NCBI GenBank assembly: GCA_964036195.1
Contig: OZ038450.1
Location: 11,782,701-11,846,700 of the forward strand
Direction of reading: 5' to 3'
DNA length: 64,000 nucleotides
Source of the DNA: Sphaerolaimus hirsutus
Taxonomy: Eukaryota > Nematoda > Chromadorea > Monhysterida > Sphaerolaimidae
How positions within the stretch are numbered: the first letter of the stretch is position 1; each line of letters opens with the position of its first letter. Shown piece by piece: positions 1 through 12,119 of the stretch. The notes under the pieces are model-generated. The model was not told where the DNA came from. It searched no databases and saw nothing but the letters and a program-made list of their open reading frames with translations. A program made the position numbers and the translations under genes.

Positions 1-57
1 ATACACATCATAATTTCACAATCATCTGCAATCAATCCTGTAAATCACCGATTACAG

Positions 58-3000
58 GATAACGAGTACGCTGCTGCACCAACTGGAGCGAAGGCAGCTG
101 AGATAACCTTGGTGACCCACGCTGCCAATTCAGGCCACAGTGTGGGCATGATTCAGTCGGCCAGCACTGCAGAAAGCCCCACCGCCGCCGTGGATTCAAA
201 TTCATTCTCTCCATTTGAGCTCACAATGCTGATTGTACTTATTTTGGTTTTACTGCTGGGACTCTCGTTTGCGACGAATTATTGGGTGAGAGCCGGGGCG
301 CGCCACTCATCTAAATCCATTACTTATCGCGACCCGCTACTCATCTAAACCCACTACTGATCGCGACCCGCCATTCATCTAGTGCTACCCGCTACTCATC
401 TAGACTAGCTAGTCATATATACCGTACGCCCTGCAAGCAGCGCCTAATGTGCACTGTGGAATGAATATCTAAATATGAGTGCCAAGCTGCATGCAAACAT
501 AAAAGACACTTGCCTACAGCTGGTCCTCTTGTCACTCAAGTGATTTAGGGCTATGTCTTTCACTCTATTTTGAGACATGTATCAAAGATTTGTCTATAAT
601 GTCTTTTTATGAGCTGCAGTTCTTTATTAAAAATGTTGCATCACATAAAAAAATTACAGAATACTTTGGTAAAGATGTTTTGAGTTAGAGTGAACAGTGA
701 TTGAACAATTGCTAGAAATCTCCTTGATAATTACCCTAAGGGCTGTGCCAGCCAACCACTGTCGGCAAGCATTTTTTCTGTTTGAGGGGTATAGATGAGT
801 AGCTGGTTCAGATGAGTAGTGGGTAGCACTAGATAAGTCGTGGGTCTAGATTTAAGTACCAGTACAGGGTAATTTTTCCCATGTTGCTTCCACATGGTGT
901 TATTCAAAGCGATCTATTTTATAATTTGGGCTATTCTATTTTAGATCTATTCTATGCTATTGGGCTGATGCATAAGTTTTTGCCGTTTCGGGCTCATCTC
1001 CCATTGGATCGTCCCGGATGGTGAGGTTTCTGCCGGGGTATATGAAATGAAATAAAAGCTCCACGAATAATTTGAGAATAACAGTTTATCGCGAATTTGG
1101 TTACATAAAAGTGGATGATTCTACATGTATGCAAATTTACGTTTCCAACTGATGATTTTACATCGAAATTTCATTGAAAAATCCATAGCTATGTTACCAA
1201 AATGGTGGACTGCCATCTTGAGTTTTGGACTCGATAAAAATATATATTAGTACTGGATCCACCTTTATGTAATCAATTTCGCGGTAAAATTATATGCTCG
1301 AATTAATTGCAGCTTACCTATATACTCCGGTCGAAACGACTAGGATCGTCCAGGACGATCCAATGCGAGACGATCCAGAAACGGCAAAAACTTATGCATC
1401 AGCCCAATAGTTCATGTCTACCCTGTCATAAGGTATTTATTTTATTTCATTTCAATCCGCTTGCAGGTAACCTCGACGCAAGCTGCGGCTAGACGCGGTC
1501 CACCAATTTCCACCAGCCACTACGACACGGCGAGCAACAGCAGTGCAGGCAGCAAACTGCGCGCTTTAGCGCCACGTACTTTGTTGCACGCCATTAGCCG
1601 GTCAGTGGGCAAATTTGAGGTATTTCTTTGGTTTTTGAGATTTTTTCCGTATTTTTCTAATAGTAGGGCGGCTTCCAATAGAAGGGCGTCTCCAATAGAA
1701 GGGCGGGTAAAAAATGTGCCCTTCTATTAGAAGAAAAACGCTATCCATATTGGTAAAAATAAAACTGCAACTAAAACTACTGAACTTTTGACGTTTGCAT
1801 GCAGTTTTGTATTTATAAAAATTTTCATAAAATTCGACACTTGACAGGACACTTTCCAGGGTGGAGAACATCCCCATGGCAACAACACTCGCGATCAGTA
1901 CTTTGCCACTTGCAGATTCACCGGTGCCGCCACAGGCATGGGGGCTCGTCGGCGCGCGGGGGAGCGCGCGTGTGCCGAAGAATGGATCTGGCTGTCCAAG
2001 GACCAACTGGAAGGGAACAGCGCCGGCAGTCTGTCGTCCAAATACTCGAAAAGGTCCGCTGCCGATGCGAATGAAATGGTTGTGCAAGGGTTCGTTTTTT
2101 CAGCGTTTGATTTTCAGTTTATTAGCAAGTGGTGTTTTTTGTGTCGTAGGCATCAAATATGAGTAATCGCAGAATGGATAACAAGACTTGTTTCAATTAT
2201 TTATCATAGTTTTTGCACATATTCTAAAGTCCTCTATTTGAAATTCCACCCAAATACAATAATTTTCAATATGTTTTTCCTGTATTAATTTAATAATTAT
2301 CGAGAAAAGCGTTCGAGAAAATTTACTTAGAAGTGATTAGTGGAGCTTCATCCTTTGATTATTGCAAGCAATTTTAATTTGTTTTGGAAAAAAATCCCAA
2401 GTCAGTGTTTTTTCATTAATCAAAATGCAAAAACACTCAAAAATAAACACAAACAATCCAAAAACCAGTTCTTAGGTATTATAAAATATTTTATAACGAA
2501 CTTCCATATTTTCCAAAATGAATCCACAGATATTATACCATTTACGTGGCAATGCACAACATTTCAGTGCGACTGAAGAGTGCACGCTGGACGACATGCA
2601 CCACGCGCCAGTGGCGTTCCGTTCACGCTCGTACGGCTCGTCGTCGACAACCGGGAGAAGTGCGGCCGCGGCCGACGCCCGCAGCCACTCCTACAGGGGC
2701 TCCGAAGTGAGCATATTCATCTCGAGACACCCATCCATGCAGGTGGGCTGTGTCGAGTTGGGTGTGCCGTTGTGCAAACCTACCGTATTCCCTGGAATAA
2801 CTCCCTGGGGAGTTTTTTTCGTCAAGGGGTTTTGGGGTGGCTAGTTTTCACGGGGCAGGCCTGATACGCACACGTGCCCGATACGCACATATGCCCGTTT
2901 TTTCCACTTGACACTTTTTCAAGTGATTTTCAGATATGAGTAAAGTGAAAAAAAGTTGCGCAATGACATTAGTGAACTTTTTTCACTTCACTCATATCTG

Positions 3001-5274
3001 AAAATCACTTGAAAATGTGTCAAGTGAAAAAAAACAGTGAAAAATAGCCATTTTTCACTGTTTTTTACTTGACACATTTTCAAGTGATTTTCAGATATGA
3101 GTGAAGTGAAAAAAGTTCACCAATGTCATTGCGCAGCGTTTTTCACTTTACTCATATCTGAAAATCACTTGAAAAAGTGTCAAGTGAAAAAAAACGGGTA
3201 TATGTGCGTATCGGGCACGTGTGCGTATCAGTGCACGCCCGTTTTCACCACAGTCCATCCATCGTTTGAGATGCTTAATCTGCCTTGGTCTTTATGTCTG
3301 GTATGAATAACCTGTTAATACCAAACAGGGGAGTTATTCAAGGTGGGTATTTATTTCACAGTTTCAATTGAGGTATTCAAGAAGTTCGGAGTTGGGCTAT
3401 TAAGTCGATTTCACAATGTCGTCCGCGCGCAGGTGCACGAGGCGGCGTGGCACAGCGGCGCCATGGGTCGCTACGAGCGACTGGCGTCGTCGCCGGCCGC
3501 CGGCTCGTCTCGCTCGGCCGACCAGCCGCCGCACAAACTCAGCGCGCACGAGCCGCCGTCCGGCGCGTGGCAACGCAGCGCCACCCACAATGGGGGCGTC
3601 GGCGTCGGGCACTTTGATCACAGGCAGTCCGACCGACTCGCCGACGATGTCATGGGTATTGGAGGACTTTTGTCTTCGCCCTTAGGTGTGTCGTCACGTT
3701 AATGACATTTTATGCACGTGTAATCGAGCACAAAGAGCCCCTCAAATTCCAGGTACCATAGAGGCGAACTACTGGCAAACGGCGACTCGCCGCCAGCGGG
3801 AGTTGACCGACATGGAGCCGGGCACCTCGGCCAGGCACCAGCACGCCACCGACGACTGCTCCGCCCTGCTGCTGGCAGCCAGCGATGCCTACTACTTTGG
3901 CGACGTGGTCGAGAACGGTGGGCCGGCCGCCGTGCCCAACGACTCGGCCGCTTGCCGCATCGCCGAGCCGGAATACGGCATGTTGACGCCGCCCCCGAGA
4001 TGGTTGGCTGTGAAATGCGTTTTTTTTTCTAACTCAAATTCAAATCAGCCGCGCGGCCGCAGGCACCGACGTCGCCCGCCTACCGACAGAGGTCTCTTCT
4101 ACAACGCGCACCACAAAGAACTAGACGGCGGCGCCACACACGCCCCAGGTACAGCCGACGACGAGGCTCTGCTGGTGGAGCAGCGCCGGTCGAACACGGC
4201 CACCCGCGCCGGCACTGGCGTCAACGGCGACAAGCGCAAGCGGAGAAGGCGCGACCCACGCGACGCGTTCAGGATCACCGCCAATCCCATGGTGGACAGT
4301 TCGAGCGAGCAGAATCTGTCCACCGTCGCTGCGGCGGCTGTTGTAAGTTTTGTTCATAACACTGTGTGGGGGTCATGCCCTGCCCTGCCAGGTACCAGTC
4401 CCAAACCCTGTAAAATGTCAGGTGTCATGTAAAAGATCCTATTAAGTGTCAAATGTCATGTAAAAGACCCTGTGACATAAGATTTGGATACAAAGCATAA
4501 GATTTGGACACGATACAATAAGATTTGGATACAAAAGCATAAGATTTGGACACGATACAATAAGATTTGGATACAAAATCATAAGATTTGGACACGATAC
4601 AATAAGATTTGGATACATACGACACTTTACAGGGTCTTGATCAGCCCCCAGGTGACACTTAAAAGAGAGAGACCCTTCAAATCCCCCGATCCAAGGCAAT
4701 GTACTTAAGCAAAATAGCAATGTATCCTAAGCAATTCAGATTAAGTGAAGAACGAGTTTCTCACTGTAAACATTGTGTAAAATGTGTCACTTGAGGGCAG
4801 GAGCGAGACTGCCCCCATCCAACACGCATTATCACAACTGCCCCCCCCCCCCCGCAGTCGGACGGCAGCGGGTGCAGCGGTGACGAGGACGAGTGCGGCC
4901 GGATGCTGCTGGAGGCGGCGGCCGCGTGCGGCGGCGGTCGGCCGTTGGGCAACGGGGCAGCCGCGCTCACCGCCGCCGTGCCGCTTGACGACTGGGCGCC
5001 CGGGTGCCAGTCCCAGACCCTGTCAAATGCAGTGTAAAATGTCAAATGTCACGCAAATTGTCAAAAGTCATGGAAAATGCCCGGTAAAATGGCAAACGTA
5101 CGTTTGCCATTTTACCGGGCATTTTACATGACTTTTGACACTTTGCGTGACATTTGACATTTTACAATGAATTTGACACGGTCTGGGACTGCCCCCAGCG
5201 AGACGCTCGCTCGCATGCAGCACGACAAGGAGCTCAATGACTACTTCGGGGCGCTGAGGGAGACCGCCGCCTGA
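58..5274 (+). CDS. Single-pass membrane protein, 3' part of gene (possibly TMEM132-like)
   Basis: The gene enters the window already in progress. Exons 58-285, 1467-1619, 1860-2089, 2568-2706, 3433-3685, 3753-4342, 4858-5003 and 5199-5274 join in phase to give at least 604 residues, ending in TGA at 5272-5274. Exon 58-285 encodes a hydrophobic helix (LTMLIVLILVLLLGLSFA) with a low-complexity Ala/Thr/Ser segment before it, so the rest is presumably a cytosolic tail of about 530 residues. The tail is Ala/Gly/Ser rich and has EEWIWLSKDQLEG, a basic KRKRRRR cluster and a C-terminal KELNDYFGALRETAA. The topology, the EEWIWLS segment and the C-terminus recall TMEM132 proteins from memory, but this is weak. 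A 39-bp in-frame AT-rich stretch (4010-4048, GT...AG) may be a tiny optional intron. The last intron (5004-5198) is an introner. Confidence 0.75.
286..959. repeat. Degenerate inverted repeat in intron 1 of the membrane-protein gene
   Basis: Short units containing ACTCATCTA and CGACCCGC are repeated near 300-415. They come back in inverted form (ATGAGTAG, GGGTAGCACTAGAT) near 790-850. This looks like an old inverted-repeat element or satellite fragment within an intron. No coding sequence is visible. Confidence 0.5.
960..1407. mobile_element. Mariner-type MITE
   Basis: A 448-bp element whose left end TTGGGCTGATGCATAAGTTT is matched inverted at the right end, ending CATCAGCCCAA. Both sides are flanked by TA (958-959 and 1408-1409), the target used by Tc1/mariner elements. 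The ends resemble mariner terminal repeats in general form. There is no transposase inside, so it is non-autonomous. It lies in an intron. Confidence 0.75.
2861..3231. repeat. Near-perfect 371-bp hairpin in an intron
   Basis: The left arm begins CTGATACGCACACGTGCCC and the right arm ends with its complement, GGGCACGTGTGCGTATCAG. The arms pair almost completely to a centre near 3046, with TTTTCAAGTGATTTTCAG blocks repeated within each arm. It sits inside an older element with ends like CTGGAATAACTCCC (about 2790) and GGGAGTTATTCAAGG (about 3330). Probably a foldback MITE. Confidence 0.8.
4392..4651 (+). mobile_element. Introner-like element, long type, sense, inside a larger intron
   Basis: It starts GTACCAGTCCCAAACCCTG right after an AG and ends with CAGGGTCTTGATCAGCCCCCAG. 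The middle carries repeated AAGATTTGGATAC/ACACGATACAATAAG units. It lies inside the intron 4343-4857 in the same orientation as the gene, and its own ends look like splice sites. Confidence 0.8.
5004..5198 (+). mobile_element. Introner: whole intron is one 195-bp inverted-repeat element
   Basis: The intron begins GTGCCAGTCCCAGACCCTG and ends GGTCTGGGACTGCCCCCAG, and the frame closes across it (CCC GG | C GAG ACG). The two halves are inverted copies: CAAATGTCACGCAAA and CCCGGTAAAATGGCAAACG on the left, their complements on the right. Nothing outside the element contributes to the intron. Confidence 0.92.
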
Positions 5275-6362
5275 GCCGCCGTTTGTGCTTCCACAGCTTC
5301 GTTGCTCCGTTTCTACTCTTATGCAAGGCTTGTATGCATCATCTTCTATTGTTTGCTTTCCGTGATTTAGCTTTTCTGTGATTCTTCGTGCCACCTTATC
5401 ATATTACTGAAGTTGTGCTGATCTCGATATTTTTTATTCCATGAGACCGGTGAACCCAAATTCGGCCGATTGAGTGTATTCATATTTATTTATTTTTTGG
5501 AAATGGGGTAACTTGTATTGTCAAAGAGATTGCATTCGCTTTTTGCCACAATCGAATAAGGATGTGACGCTGTGTGATTTTTCAAAAATATTTCTGGGTA
5601 CTTATCTGGGTGGTTGATCCCGATTGACTGTTGTTTCCTATCAGCTTCAAATGTGTCTCATTTTCTAAAAATTTGTAGATGTGTTGGTAACAGATTTGTG
5701 GACGTTTTTCAGTGTCGAATATAGTGCGAGAATGCAGATATAGTTTTTACAGTGTTATTCTCGAGCCGCGAATACTTAATTTTAAAAGGTAAATTTAGGT
5801 CCATTTGAAAATTACAGTCTAAGCGACCGATCAATCGCCACTAAAAAAATAGAATTTGTGACACTATCAATATTGAAAGATTTATCAGCCAAAGATTCAT
5901 CTGCGATATTTATCCTGATTTACCACATATTTTATGAACGACTATATAATAATAACCCATGTAAAAATTATCTCTCCTCAAACCCAAAGGAGTACACCGC
6001 ACCAGAATACGGCGTACTCAAATGATTTTGAAAGTATGCAGGTATATATTTTCCAAGCATTTTTCCAAACATTAAATCTTTCCATTCCGCAATTGCAGCG
6101 CGATTTCAAATCGACATCACTGATTACAAATTATATATTTCATTCCCCGTTTGCAGCAGCATAGATCTGCTTTGTCTGTAATTTCAACAACACAAAATAG
6201 AACACCATGTACAATAAATAATATGTAAAACACAAACTCACTGACTAGATAATGGATTAAGGCAGGTAACTTTTTGTATAGGTGGACCTTATTATCTAAA
6301 TACCATATCTACCAAATAAACATGTAAATGTATCAAAAAGGGGCCACCAAACCCTAAACTTC
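5275..6362. other. Spacer between convergent genes; nothing recognised
   Basis: AT-rich sequence between the stop of the + strand membrane-protein gene and the stop of the - strand gene at 6363. No convincing coding exon, introner or terminal-repeat element is visible. It presumably holds the two 3' untranslated regions. Confidence 0.5.
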
Positions 6363-9300
6363 ACAACACATAAACCGGTGGAAAGATCTGCTCGTTCGCG
6401 TGGAACTTGCTGCCCTTGATGCGCGTCTGAAAGTCTAGCAAGGCGGCGAAGCGTCGCCTGTGCTCGGGCTCGTTGAGGCGGATCACGCTGTAGGTGATCG
6501 TCTCCGACGGCAACACGTCCGGGTCCGAGTCGGCTATCCGGTACTCGATGTGGTGTTTTCTGGGTGTTTGGTATCGGATTTAGTGGCTTGTGCGACGAAC
6601 CGCGATCGCCTCATGTCGGTATGATGTAAGCATTCAATCAAGAGTGAAAGTAGTTTGAGCAATTGCTTAAACCACGATGAGGACGTCCAAAAACAATATT
6701 CGAAAACACTCGAATTTTTAATATAAATATTTTTCGCCACAAAGTGAAGCGAAAAACTCGCTGTGCTATTAGGTGGTAAAACTAGGTAAAGAATTAATCG
6801 TGAAATATTCAGAAGTATTCAAACATTTTTTTTATCCACCAAAAATTTTCCCACACTATTATTTTATCATACTCCAGCCAAAAATAGTCACCCCAAATAT
6901 CAACGCCTCAGCTCACCCGCACAGCGTGGCGATCTCGATGAGCAGCTTGAGGGGCGCGGGCGCGACCACGCCGTCGCTGATGCGCACTTTGGTCAGCAGG
7001 TGTGCCGCCTCCGAGTGGTACACGGCGATCAGAAGGCGCTTGTGCGCGAACAGCGGCCGGCGCACCGACCTGGGGGCAGTCCCATACCCAGTAAAAGACC
7101 CCGTAAAGTGTAAAAGACCCTTAAAATGCCATGTGACATGTAAAAAACCCTGTAAGTGTCAAATGCCATGTTATAGACCTTGTAAAGTGTCACGTGTATC
7201 CAAATATTATATATTTGTATCCAAATATTACTTTTGGTCATAAGATTTGGATACAAGAATATTATATTTGAATATGATACAGTAAGAGTTGGATGTGCAT
7301 GACTCTTTACAGGGTTTTTTACATGACATTAGACACTTGACAGGGTCTTTTACTTGACATTTGCACTTGACAGGGTCTTTTACGTGACACCTGAAATATT
7401 TCACAGGGTCTTTTACCTGACACATGGCATTTTACAGGGTGTTTTACACTTAAAAGGGTCGTTTTCAGGGTCTGGGACTGGCACCAGTAGTGCAGCGCGT
7501 TGTACACCGCCAGCAGCTCCTTGTACAGCGGGCACTGGTCGGCCACGGCGCGCGGCATGAAGCACATGAAGTACTCCGCGTCTACTTTCGGGTCGGTTTT
7601 GAGCGTTAGAAACGCGCCGAATGTGTCCTCCGTTGCGGCTGCGCGACATAGTTGTTCAAACGTATTTACGTTCACTCAATAAATACGTATACTCCAGTGC
7701 AGCGTGAATACGTTTACATTTTGCCCAGAAAAATGCCGGTACTCACATTTTTAGCGTACTTTTTGAAAGTACGCGAGTCCCAAAAACGTATTTCAGACAG
7801 TCTACCTATATAGGTAAATATATAGGCACCATCCAGGCATAAAAGAGTAAAGTGAGAGAAAAAAAAACGAAAAATAAGGAAAAATAGCCAAAATGGCTTT
7901 AAAAAATAGGCAAACAAATTTGAAAATTAGTGATTTTGAGTGAAAATTGATGCAAAATTTCTCAAAAATACTCACTTTTACGTTTTCCGGTGAGAAAAGT
8001 TATTTACTCATGTTTACTCATGAGTAAAAGTTAAAAAAATTACTTTACTTTTCTGTACTCAGTGATGGGTAAAAAATTAATACTTTACGTTTACGTTTAC
8101 TTTGAAATTTTTTAAAAAAGAACAACTCTACTGCGCGATGCTATTGCGGTGCTATTTACGAAGGTCACAATTTTACTAAAAAATATTTCCGCCGACCAGT
8201 GGAGAGATAAAAGTGACTCCAATCGGCATTCTTCAGAGCTGCCAGCTGCGAGTGTCTGCGCTTCCACGGTAGTTCGTTTCGCTTGGAGTCGGGCCGACGC
8301 GGCAGGCTGCGTGATCGGCTAGAAGCGCTAACCCTGAGCGCAAGTGGAAAGGCACTGTGCCTCTGCTAAACCCACTAGACGCCCACCTAGGCTGATCGAG
8401 TGATGGAAAATATGTGGCAGATATTTCGCATGAAATTGATTGGTATTTTTTTATTATTGGTAATTTTTTCAAAGTATTGCTGAGTTGCTTCCGATGCGAT
8501 CCAACTCAGATGGAACGCTACTCTAGCAAAAAAGGTCGAAACTAGCGACCACTGAATCCCAAAATGTTACTATCCAGAAGGTAAAGAAAAATCCACCAAA
8601 AATACATGCCATCTGCGCACCTGTCATCTTCACCAGCCAGGCTGCTTTGCATGCTGACGGGGCGGCTGCCGCGGCGGTCCATGTGCGCGCCCGTGGCCAG
8701 CGGCGTCTCGTCGGACAGCGACTGACTGGCGCGCCGCATGCCGTGCAGCCGCATGAACAGGCGCGACCTGCGAGGCCGCGTTTGTTTGATAGGACACACT
8801 GAATCGGGCTGCGTAAAACTGTACTGTGCGACTGCCACTCACAGGCCCTGTAAAATAATGTCAAATGTCATGCTAAGTGTCAAATGTCGTCTAAAATGCC
8901 CGGTAAAATGGCAAACACATTTGCTATTTTACGCAGCAGTTTACACGGTTTTTCACACTTTGCATAACTTTGACACTTTACAGGGTCTCGGACTGCCCCC
9001 AGGTCAAATCGCCATACACGCACACACATACACACTAATTTCCCCACTGAAATTTCAAAGTATTTGGAAAACTCGGATCAGCTTTGAATACTGTATTTCC
9101 TCGAAACACACCATTCAAAATGTCAACCATGAAAAATAGACCCCCCGGGTAACGATGGCAAACCCTCCGAAAAAAAGTATTTAAATTTTTAAGTGTTTTT
9201 GCTGAAATGAATTTTAGAATTTTCGAATTTTCGAATTTTTCCTGAAATGAATTTTCGAATTTCGAATTTAATTTTCAAATTTTCGAATCTTTTTTGGCAA

Positions 9301-10495
9301 TTTTCGAATTTTTTTGGCTATTTTTCAAAATTTTTCAAATAATTTTTGAATTTTTTTTTGTAAAAATATTGAATCTGAAGTTTTAAATGAAGAATTTGGA
9401 CTGTTTTGGAAGTGGCTATACTCGGCAGATAGCTTATAGGCAGCAGATAGGCGGCTAAACTCTACAAATAGATATGATTTATGTCTTTGGCTGGCAGACA
9501 GCCAACCGAAAACTTGTGAACCGACTCCCCACTCCACTCCACTTCATCCAAACTCTGAACCGGTTCAGTGAGCCGTAAGTTCACTGCCAACTGCGGTTAT
9601 GACGTCATGATGGAGTGTTACCTCCAGAAAAATGTACAGTGTAATGTTGCCTGAGGATAGCGCACTGAGTGTACTCAGTGCATACAGTGCTAACTTCACA
9701 AGATACAGGTAAATACTTCTCAAACCACTCTTCTTTGATAATATTTTTGATCACATCTCTTTTACTTATAAATATGTTACTTATAAATTTACTCTATGGG
9801 CTGTCCCAGACACCTGTGAAATGCTCTGTGAAATGTCAAATGTTATGCAAAGGTCGAAAGTCATGGAAATGCTGTGGAAAATTGAAAATATGTTAACCAT
9901 TTTCCTGGGAATTTTCTTACCTTTTGACACTTGCATGACATTCCACATTTTACAGGGCATTTTACATTTACGTTTTTGGACGTTTTTTTGTTTGGTTTCG
10001 CTTTTTCATACGCACCGCGTACCAATTGTCAATTTATTGAGCATGTTGAACTTAAGAGTACGTTTTGTTGCCTTGAATTCCCCGAAAAATTCGAAAAGTA
10101 TTTTCGAATTTTTGAATTTTCGAATTTTTTAAAAAATAAATCGATTTTTAAGTGTTTTTTCTAGGGGTGAAATAAAAATTCGAAAATTATGAAAAAATTC
10201 GAAAATTCGAAAACATTTTCGAATTTTCAAATCTTTTTTTTGCCATCGTTACCCCCGGGGAAATATACAGTAAATATGAACCACCGCACCTGGCGGTCGT
10301 CTCGCACTTCTGCCGCAGCATGGCCGCCACCGCGCCCGGCATGGCGTTGCGGCTCGGCGGCAGGTCGGGCGAAACTTTGCCTTCCAACGTGTCCATCGGT
10401 TCCACTGACGAACCCGCCGGCTCCGAAATTTTGACGTTTTTTACGTCACCCTTGTGCGATTTGGTTGAACGCGCGCTCGGCATGGGCGACGACAT
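6363..10495 (-). CDS. Unrecognised protein with a conserved-looking C-terminal half
   Basis: Exons on the minus strand: 10495-10290 (start ATG, N-terminus MSSPMPSARSTKSHKGD), 8767-8621, 7638-7485, 7069-6917 and 6559-6363 (ends FPPVYVL then TGA). The first pair and the last three join in phase. The join 8621 to 7638 does not, so a further exon between them is likely (a GC-rich stretch near 8360-8240 is a candidate) or one boundary is wrong. The N-terminal part is Ser/Pro/basic and looks disordered. The C-terminal half (EDTFGAFLTLKTD, KELLAVYNALHYW, LLIAVYHSEAAHLLTKVRI, YSVIRLNEPEHRRRF) looks globular. I do not recognise the family. The intron 7484-7070 is exactly one introner. Confidence 0.7.
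7070..7484 (-). mobile_element. Introner: whole 415-bp intron is one element
   Basis: Read on the minus strand, the intron begins GTGCCAGTCCCAGACCCTG and ends GGGTATGGGACTGCCCCCAG. The codon split TG | G gives Trp and leads straight into SVRRPLFAHKR. This is the long type: inside are repeated CAGGGTCTTTTAC blocks and a core with ATAAGATTTGGATAC units in inverted arrangement. Confidence 0.9.
7655..8130. mobile_element. MITE of the ATAGTTGTTAAAA family
   Basis: One end reads ATAGTTGTTCAAACGTATTTACG and the other CTTTGAAA...AGAACAACTCT. The interior has alternating ACGTTTACGTTTACT and TACTCATGAGTAAAAGT motifs. Related copies lie at 15736-16262, 25575-26077, about 37250-37462 and about 50295-50600. 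This copy abuts the acceptor of the exon at 7638. Confidence 0.65.
8833..9002 (+). mobile_element. Introner-like element, antisense copy inside a larger intron
   Basis: On the plus strand it reads TGCCACTCACAGGCCCTG ... GGGTCTCGGACTGCCCCCAG with an inverted-repeat interior. The host gene is on the minus strand, so the copy is antisense and its ends cannot act as splice sites. It lies inside the intron 10289-8768. Confidence 0.75.
9141..10259. mobile_element. Foldback element with CCCCGGGTAACGATGGCAAA ends
   Basis: The left end CCCCCCGGGTAACGATGGC is matched inverted by GCCATCGTTACCCCCGGGG. Both arms continue into TTTTCGAATTTTCGAATTT low-complexity sequence. An eroded introner lies inside. 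The whole element lies in the first intron of the minus-strand gene. Confidence 0.65.
9798..9970. mobile_element. Eroded introner-like element
   Basis: GGCTGTCCCAGACACCTGTG, then CAAATGTTATGCAAAGGTC, then the inverted counterpart ending ACATTTTACAGGGCATTTTAC. It has clear similarity to the introner arms, but both termini are degraded. It lies in the intron 10289-8768. Confidence 0.55.
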
Positions 10496-11324
10496 TTTTA
10501 GTAAATGACTGGGTCTATAATTAACTGACTGTCAGTAAATTACTGGCTCTCTCAGGGATCAAAATAGTATTTACCTCGAAAACCACATGTTTCGCTGGAA
10601 GAATATACCTATGTGCGCTTGCGGCGGGGCGCAGAGCGGCACGTTATATTTTATGCTTAAAACAGCTACAGGTAGCATGCGATGAGCATCTGACTCGCTT
10701 GCGGCACACGATGGATAAAATACAGGTTGCTAGGCAAAACAATACTGATATGGCGGCGCATCAGCAGCGGGTAGTATCACGTCAGCATTTTCTGCTGAGA
10801 CCGAAACTGCCAAGTGTCAAGTGCCCTGTCAGATTAGCACTTGAAAGTTTCGCACTTCAAGCACATCTGCTTGACGCACTTGTTGAACATCTGTCACACG
10901 ATGGTGGAACGGAGATTTGAAACACTTTTTGGAACGTCACTTGACAAGGTGGGAAATCGGAACCTGGGTGGGCTGGAGGAGGGAATCATTGGCCTGGCCA
11001 TTAAGTTGGTAGAGATCACATGACGGCTTTCTAATTCGATAGCTACTCTTTGGGAGGCTGTGGCTGTGTACTTTCAAACACCCATCTTTCACGATGATGT
11101 GAAATAAAACGTAAACTGTATTTTCTGTTTAAACCTCTGAAATCACAATTTTTCGTGTACCACGGTGGGACATCTTTTAATAATAAAGTATATATTTACA
11201 CAAATCACAAGTATATACCTATTAATAATTACATAGAAATATTTATGTGCATGAAAAAAATGTCGTCGTTTAGTGCCCGACATTATGAAAAGATACATTG
11301 AAAAACAATAAAACCATGTCAGAT
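10496..11324. other. Spacer between the head of the 10495 gene and the tail of the cysteine-rich gene
   Basis: It should contain the 5' end and promoter of the minus-strand gene starting at 10495. I see no clear exon or complete repeat here, and no TATA box that I would defend. Confidence 0.4.
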
Positions 11325-11570
11325 TGTGCCTACACACACTAGTTTTCACCGTGACTTCGTGGGAAAACTGAAATTTTTTCAAATGCAAATTAATGAACAC
11401 GGTTGAATAATTTAATTTTATTTAAATTAGAATTTAAATAATTGAAAGTAAAAATTTGAAAATTTGAAAAATAAAACACGTATAGCATACAATAAGAGTA
11501 GGCTGAATGTCGCCATTTGGCCATTTCAGTTTTCACATCAGTCACGGTGAAAACTAGTGTGTGTAGGGCC
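11325..11570. mobile_element. MITE of the CACTAGTTTTCACCGTGAC family
   Basis: The left end CCTACACACACTAGTTTTCAC is matched inverted at the right end (GTGAAAACTAGTGTGTGTAGG). A second copy is at 54128-54300 with the same ends and an AATTTAAA-rich centre. Confidence 0.75.
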
Positions 11571-11694
11571 ATTCCAGTGACTTGAAAACCGGTCTGACCT
11601 TTATTAAAATGGCAAATTGCAAAGAAAAGCACGTGGAAAATGAATTACTGAATACAACTCAGTATTACATGCATAATTGCATCGCGAAACAAAT

Positions 11695-11905
11695 GTAGTT
11701 TTACGTGTACTCGGCGGAATGGAAATGTACTTTGTATGGAAACCTACCATAACCCATCTGAAACATGAACAAAAATTATACAGTTTTTCATCGTAATATT
11801 CCGTCTCTACTATGGAACAATTAATTACGAAATTTATCACAAACATTTTATTCATCAAATTATGGTAGGATTCTGCACATACTCAGCGGTGCGCCGAGTT
11901 TACTA
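11695..11905. repeat. Dispersed repeat, CCATAACCCATCTG family
   Basis: About 200 bp containing CCTACCATAACCCATCTG, ACTATGGAACAATTAATTACG and TTTTATTCATCAAATTATGG. Close copies occur at 19595-19770 (DNAJA3 intron) and 46270-46440 (METTL5 intron). The inverted CCATA/TATGG motifs suggest a MITE. Confidence 0.65.
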
Positions 11906-12119
11906 CTTTTCAATTAAAACGCTGCTAACGACATGAAAGATAAATATGTAAATACATGAATACTTGATGCTACAGAATCAACATCAGATAATTCAGCGAA
12001 AGAGGGTAAGCTGAACATCGTAGGATTTTCGATGAGTATTTGCAATAAGGACTAGACAACTATAAAACTCTACAAAAATACAAAATCCAGTAAATATTTA
12101 CAATTTTGCTCGTTGCGCT

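Noticed and set aside
3686-4432. A 248-codon open frame as an independent gene
   Set aside because: Most of it is one internal exon of the membrane-protein gene, with a good acceptor at 3752 and donor at 4343 and matching phase on both sides.
4442-4720. Repetitive frame with PNLIVSCPNLM repeats
   Set aside because: It is the translated hairpin core of the introner at 4392-4651.
8233-8472. Minus-strand frame MKKLPIIKKYQSISC... as a gene
   Set aside because: No family resemblance; at most its GC-rich part is an unverified exon of the 6363-10495 gene.
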